64,000 nt of DNA, taken from Brachynemurus nebulosus (lineage: Eukaryota > Arthropoda > Insecta > Neuroptera > Myrmeleontidae). Below the pieces are notes generated by a model. That model was given only the letters and a program-made list of their open reading frames with translations, made no database searches and was not told the DNA's origin. Where the stretch lies: the NCBI GenBank assembly GCA_035578155.1, contig JAPWDM010000063.1, positions 310,001 to 374,000 of the forward strand, given 5' to 3'. Positions 58,601 through 64,000 of the stretch are shown piece after piece (the stretch's first letter is position 1; each line of letters begins with the position of its first letter). The position numbers and the translations under genes were made by a program.

Positions 58601-61127
58601 GTTCAGAGACTCAATCGGTTCATTTTCATAAATTACATTGGATACGGTTTTTGGAAAAGTGTATTTTCTCTTGTAAAATCCAGTTTAGCATATAAAATAA
58701 ACAATAAAAAAAATAATTAGAAAAATTTCCATTTCTTATAAAAAAACACTTGTCTAGAATTTTGGTTTTTTGGTAAATTGTGTACCATAGGAAGGGTTTT
58801 CTTGGTTGATAAAAGCTTAAATCAATTATATGTATGAACGAAACCTTAATAAACCGCGGGTTTTACGAATATTTGAAATGCTAATCTCGCTAGTGTCGAT
58901 AAAGGGTTAAAATAATTAAATTTTGAATGGTATTTCAGTTATTAAGACCTGCAGTTTAATGGGTACCGTTTTTAAAACCGAAAATTTACGATATTTATGG
59001 GATGCCTTAATAAAATTGAAATTTTTTCAATACTTTTTTTTTATTTAAAACATTTTATGAAAATAAATTTTTGAATAGGGTACTTGACTGCAATTGAGAA
59101 ATGATTCTAAATGCTTTGTTCTTACGTATAAATTAGTTAATTTTTGTTAAGTTTTTAAAAATCTTCAACCATTGTTCAATTTTAAATGAACAAATTGGCG
59201 GGAAAAACGATTTGGCGTAGTGACGTATGCAATGACGTCACGATTTCAGACACAACTCAAACAGATGTCGCTTTCATTCATATCAACACTTGTCAACATG
59301 GTTTCAAATTTGTACACAATATTCAGCAGTCATCATGCTCAGTTTTAGTAGTATTTACAACTTTCTACTTTGTTATCTTCTTCATTTATCATCATCGTAA
59401 GATTTTCATGAAGCCCTACAAGTATTAAATGCACTTTAAGAAAACGTAACTTTAAAATTGTAGCAAAAAATAAAAGCATTTTTAACATAATATTTAAAAC
59501 AAGTTGATAAGGATATTTTACGTATTAAGTGACGATGTATTCCTTCCATCAATCTTTTTTGAGTGCAAAATTAATTGCAAACCAAAAAGTTCAAAATAAA
59601 TTACAAAGAAAAACAACTTCTCTTGGTCAATTAGAATTGTAAAAATGTCACAATGAAAATGCAATTTGTCATAGACAAACCGTAACTAGAGTAATAAGAT
59701 CTGCTATTAAAAAATGACGTCATTTTCAAATATCACTGCGTTTTTAACCATTTAAATAAAGGCTAAAAATTTATAATTTTCGAAATCGAATTTTTAAGTA
59801 ACTAAAGAATATTTTTATTTGTCACTACTAAAACTGAATATATTTAAGGACAATACATAAAATTATTCAACATTTAAAACAGTTTTTGAATACAGTCAAG
59901 TACCGTATTAAACATCTGATTAAGTAAACGCTGGGTCGTTAATTTCAATAATTTGATAGCTGTAAAAAGAATTATGTGAATTAATTTTGTGTTTTTTTTC
60001 TTTTTATTACCATAATTATTAATTACATACTTATTGAATTTTGAAATACCTTGTTTTTGGTAATTATTTTATATATTTGTTAAACATGTGCCAAAATTGT
60101 TTATTGTTATAAAAAAAAATTGTAAACAAAAAAAATTCAATTACAGATTTTAAAAACAAATTTTTAAAATTTATTTTGTACTTGATTTTGTATATTTTTA
60201 AATGATTTTATTAAAATATGAAAAAATTTCAAAGATGCAATAAAAATAATTTCAAACTGTTTTATTTCGTGAACTTTAGTTTGGTTTTGTTAACTTTACA
60301 CTTTCGTAGACACAAACCCTAAAGCTTAGCGTACATTTAGACCCTTCAAAAGGGCTTCAGCACTTCAAAAAAAGCTGTATTAGTAATTAATTTTACCCAC
60401 GTCGTCGTTTTAAATACAGTTTACCTTGAAAATAAGATATTTCCCCGTGGTAGAGTAGCCTATGTCCTTCTTCGTTACGCCAACTACCATTATACAGTTT
60501 CAAGTTGATTGATTAAGCGACTGAAGCCTGAAAATGAGACAAACAACGTTTTAAATTCGTGTTTGCACGGAAATCAGAGTAAAAAGTAGCCTATGTCCTT
60601 CGCCACACCCTCATGAATTGGATGTGAAAGCGAGATTGGTGATCAGACTTTTTTGTTATTAAAGACTGGTGGGAATTAGAGTTCGTTCTTTAGACTTTCT
60701 CTCGATCACCGACTCCACTCACATCATTATTTTTCAAAGGTAAGCATTCGGAACGAGCATTAATGGTCAAATACGTTTGGTTACTTGCTTGAAATATTAT
60801 TTTCAAATAATATCTTTAAAAAATGGGTATATTTTGCGTTTACTAACTTCTTACTGGTCATCAGCTTATAACGCTTGTAAGTTAAAAAAGTTTGAGAACT
60901 ACTGCTATACGGCAAATACTAAAAGTTGTAAAAGAGCGTAATTCTAAGCACGAGGTATAATTTTAGCCGGTTTGCTCGGATTCCGTTAAATATTATTAAA
61001 AAACCATGTACTAGCTATAACGAATTATCAAAATTTTTTTACTTTTTATTATTTTTAGTTTTTTTTTCAAGTGTCATTTTCATCAAATGAATGAATTTTT
61101 CTTATTTTTCTAACCTATAAAACTAAA
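58601..61127. other. Intergenic COP1-LAP3, no gene recognised
   Basis: A TGACGTATGCAATGACGTCACG stretch at 59220-59241 contains a CRE-like palindrome, but the reading frame around it has no family resemblance. 60440-60610 has two direct copies of GTAGCCTATGTCCTTC, a word also seen in altered form near 25490 (GTAGGACATAGGCTAC, complement), and so belongs to a dispersed repeat. The LAP3 promoter should lie just before 61128. Confidence 0.4.
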
Positions 61128-63978
61128 ATGTCCGTTTTAAATATTATAAATAAGTCAAAAAAGCTTATTCAATTAAGAACTTATTGTTGTAGTGTAAAAA
61201 CCAAGGTAATTTAAAAATTTTCTTAAAATTATTTATTTTCTTAAAATCATCATTTTTTGTTATTTCGTTTTAAAGGGCATTGTGTTAGGGGTCGTTAACG
61301 ATGAAAACGATGGCAAAAATGACTTGAAATTCGGTAAAATTGGTCAAAAATTAGTGGAAGATTCTCAGTTACTTAAAACTTTAAATATGTAGGTACTTAT
61401 CTCTTTTTTTAAGAAAAAATTTTGTGCTGAATTTACCAATGTTTTAGTGGTAAACCGCTCAAGAAGAATGAAACAAGAGTATTGTGGAACCCAAATGGAC
61501 CCTATAATGCGATGTGTTTCGTAGGATTGGGTGGCAAAAAGAATGAGGAAGACTTCAGTGATGATATTGAGTTAATCGATCAACACAAGGAGAAAATTCG
61601 AGTTGCCGCTGGATGTAATATTTTCAATTTTTAACTCGGGGATACTACGATTCGTACAGCGCCAAGATTTGACAGTTCCTTGTGGAACTTGACAAAATAA
61701 AACGAAAAACAAGAATAAAATTTTTTGATATCTCGCATCGTTTTCGAGATATTGAACGTTAAACTTGTCTTTAAATTCGGTTATTCGGTGTGTATAGTAT
61801 GTGTAATATTTTGACAATGAGCGTGTTCCATTTAGAAAACACAAACGACACTGTAACGCAGTGCATAGGGAAAAAGTAATGACAACCAAATTTCAGTAAT
61901 TTTTATACTTTTTTTCACAAAAAACTAATTTTTTTTAGCTGAAGTTCCGAAAATGGGAATGCTCAGAATCACTTGACATTTTTGACACCCGACAATATTA
62001 GTTTCGACAAGTTTAGTTAATTTTGACAATATACTTCAACTTTGATATAAAAACTAGGTGGTGAGGTTAGTTATGGTTAGGTTAGTTTTAACAGTAAACT
62101 TCGACTTTGATATAAAAACTAGGTGGTCAGGTTAGTTAAGGTTAGGTTAGTTTAGTTAGTTTTTACAATATATTTCGACTGATATAAAAACTAGGTGATG
62201 AGGTTAGTTAAGGTTAGGTTAGTTTTGACAATATACTTCGAGTTTGATATAAAAACTAGGTGGTGAGGTTAGTTTAGTTAGTTTTGACAGTATACTTCGA
62301 CTTTGATATAAAAACTAGGTCACATGGTGTCGTTTGTTTTCGTCTAAATGGAACACGCTCATTGTCAAAATATTAACAAATACTATACTTACAATATATC
62401 CGAAATTAAAGACCATTTTAACGTTCAATATTTTGAAAACGAAGCGAGATATCGGAAAGTTCTCTTTTTGTTCTTAACTATTATTAATTAATTTTAAAAT
62501 AAAATTAGTCATGTGCGTACTGGACACGCATTAAGTCAGGATTCCTCAGTGAGTTTTTCCTAGTTTTAGGAATAAAATATAGGAAATTTAAATACATTTT
62601 TTACGATTTATTATAAAAGCAAATATTCCACAACGTTTCTTGTATAATTTGTTAAAAACTAAAGTGAGGAGTCATAACTTAATGCGTGTCAAACACGCAC
62701 TTGACAAACTTTTTCGTTTTATTTTGTCGACTTCTACAAGAAACTTGTTATCAAATCTTGGCGTCGTACGAATCGTTGTCTTGCCTTTAACTCAAACATT
62801 CATTTACAGTAGGAAGTCAAACATTAACCAGTAATGGCATGCTCGAAATATGCCTGGATGATTTTGATGACATCGAAGCAGCTGCTGAAGGTGCGTCATT
62901 AGGCACCTGGATATATCAACAGTATAAATCGAAAACCGAACAAAAACCGGTACCAAAATTAATCACCGAAATCACACCAAATAACGATTTTGATCGCGGC
63001 ATGATTAAAGCCGGTGCTCAAAATTTGGCACGATACTTGATGGAAACACCAGCAAATTTAATGACACCCACAATATTTGCCACAAAAGTATCCGAGGAAT
63101 TAAAAAATTTATGTTCAGTCACCGTGCGTGATCGAAAATGGATTGAAGATCAAAAAATGGGGGCATTCCTGTCAGTGGCAAAAGGTTCCGATGAGCCGCC
63201 TGTGTTTGTGGAAATCAACTACAGAGGCGCTGGTGACGGTAAAAAACAGTACGTTTTGGTGGGAAAAGGTGTCACATTCGACAGTGGCGGCATCTCTATT
63301 AAACCCAGTGCTAAAATGGAACTAATGCGAGCTGATATGGGCGGGGCTGCGTGCGTAGCCTCCACAATAAAGGCCATTGCGCAACTCAAACTCCCAATAA
63401 ATGTGACCGGTTTGATACCGTTATGTGAAAATATGCCATCGGGAAAAGCCAATAAACCAGGAGACGTGGTTATCGCGAAAAATGGAAAATCAATTGGCGT
63501 TTATAACACAGACGCTGAAGGACGTTTGATCCTCGCTGACGCGCTTTGTTACGCAGAAAATTTCAAACCTGAATGCGTGATTGATATTGCCACGTTGACC
63601 GGGGCAATGTCGGTGGCATTGGGAGATGGTGCCACTGGTGTTTTTAGTAATTCAAATGGTTTTTGGAACGAGCTCCACTGTGCTGGCTATGAAACGGGCG
63701 ATCGTGTTTGGAGGATGCCACTGTGGAAACATTATTCGTCCTTTATGACGAAATCACCCAGTTTTGATCTGTGTAATATTTCGATTGATGGGAAAGGTGC
63801 AGGCGCGTGTACAGCAGCGGCATTTTTACGGGAATTTGTCGCGAAGAACACGAATTGGATGCACTTGGATATTGCGGGAGTGATGGATTCGGGATCTACG
63901 GCGTACGTGAAAGGTGGTATGACCGGAAGACCTACTAGGACTTTAATTAAATTTTTTGAAAATTTGTCAAGGAAATAA
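61128..63978 (+). CDS. Lap3: Cytosol (leucyl) aminopeptidase, M17 family
   Basis: A metallo-aminopeptidase releasing N-terminal residues from peptides. Four exons, 61128-61205, 61276-61388, 61448-61614 and 62810-63978, join in phase to 508 residues (human LAP3 519). The M17 signatures are VGKGVTFDSGG (270-280) and NTDAEGRL (352-359). The two-zinc site is complete: K272, D277, D295, D354 and E356, with catalytic R358, each exactly ten positions before its human counterpart. The N-terminus is short and basic (KSKKLIQLRTYCC), like a mitochondrial presequence. LMETPANLMTPT and the end MTGRPTRTLIKF also match. Intron 3 is almost wholly a foldback transposon. AATAAA follows at 63988. Confidence 0.94.
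61638..62785. mobile_element. Foldback element filling LAP3 intron 3, 1148 bp
   Basis: Same family as 46883-48008. Begins GGGGATACTACGATTCGTAC and ends GTACGAATCGTTGTCTTGCC. TTTAACTC is repeated exactly on both sides (61630-61637 and 62786-62793). The core (62030-62330) has about four GGTTAG-type minisatellite units. The right arm is interrupted at about 62470-62705 by another inverted-repeat element (TGACACGCATTAAG words). Removing element and one repeat leaves an intron of only 39 nt. Confidence 0.87.
62512..62709. mobile_element. Nested inverted-repeat element in the LAP3 intron
   Basis: GTGCGTACTGGACACGCATTAAG at the left pairs with CTTAATGCGTGTCAAACACGC at the right, and CCTCAGTGAG pairs with GTGAGGAG. 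It shares words with the repeats at 49310 and 57690. It splits the right arm of the host foldback. Confidence 0.6.
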
Positions 63979-63987
63979 TTTAAAAAA

Positions 63988-63993
63988 AATAAA
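63988..63993 (+). terminator. Polyadenylation signal of LAP3
   Basis: AATAAA ten bases after the stop codon. Confidence 0.55.
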
Positions 63994-64000
63994 TGCGCAT

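Noticed and set aside
59186..59428. 80-codon frame with a hydrophobic C-terminal segment and a CRE-like site near its start
   Set aside because: No family resemblance, no second exon found, and the composition is that of surrounding intergenic DNA.

Overview
This is nuclear DNA of an animal, almost certainly an insect. Genes are split by GT-AG introns, base composition is AT-rich (roughly 70% AT by eye), and intergenic and intronic space is packed with small inverted-repeat transposons. Five conserved animal genes are recognisable from their protein sequence: the C-terminal part of a kon-tiki/CSPG4-type transmembrane proteoglycan (+, 945-16176, 5' end outside the window), TRAPPC1 (-, 44889-45518), the splicing factor SLU7 (+, 46515-51851), the E3 ubiquitin ligase COP1 (+, 53973-56963) and a cytosol (leucyl) aminopeptidase, LAP3 (+, 61128-63978). 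I could not fix the order of insect from the sequence alone.

Between kon and TRAPPC1 lies a tandem triplication on the minus strand of a single-coding-exon gene for a ~1000-residue ankyrin-repeat protein ending in a SOCS box: copy 1 at 19821-22811 (intact), copy 2 at 29625-32678 (intact), and copy 3 at 37881-40870, broken by one ~13-bp frameshifting deletion. Non-coding flanks were duplicated with the genes, so the unit is a segmental duplication of about 7-8 kb, later enlarged by transposon insertions. The proteins look like substrate receptors for an Elongin B/C-Cullin5-type ubiquitin ligase (inferred from the SOCS box).

The most unusual part of the window is its inverted-repeat DNA. Several foldback elements of 1.0-1.9 kb fill introns of single-copy genes (kon, SLU7, LAP3). 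The SLU7 and LAP3 introns carry two copies of the same family, bounded by short direct repeats that allow a very short ancestral intron to be inferred. Their core is a ~75-bp minisatellite rich in GGTTAG. The same core sits at 36384-37388 between completely different termini made of a tandem ACAAAATAACC motif and flanked by a perfect 9-bp direct repeat. At least four short elements have perfect or one-mismatch 8-bp target duplications typical of hAT transposons. A head-to-head MITE dimer at 34051-34678 reuses one 8-bp target, and one palindromic MITE has a usable empty site elsewhere in the window.

Region by region: 1-944 upstream intron and repeats; 945-16176 kon with repeat-filled introns; 16177-19820 3' flank with a nested hAT-like element; 19821-44800 ankyrin/SOCS cluster and transposons; 44889-51851 divergent TRAPPC1/SLU7 pair; 53973-56963 COP1; 56964-61127 repeats; 61128-63978 LAP3. 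I saw no rRNA, tRNA, CRISPR or prokaryotic features and no intact transposase or reverse transcriptase.
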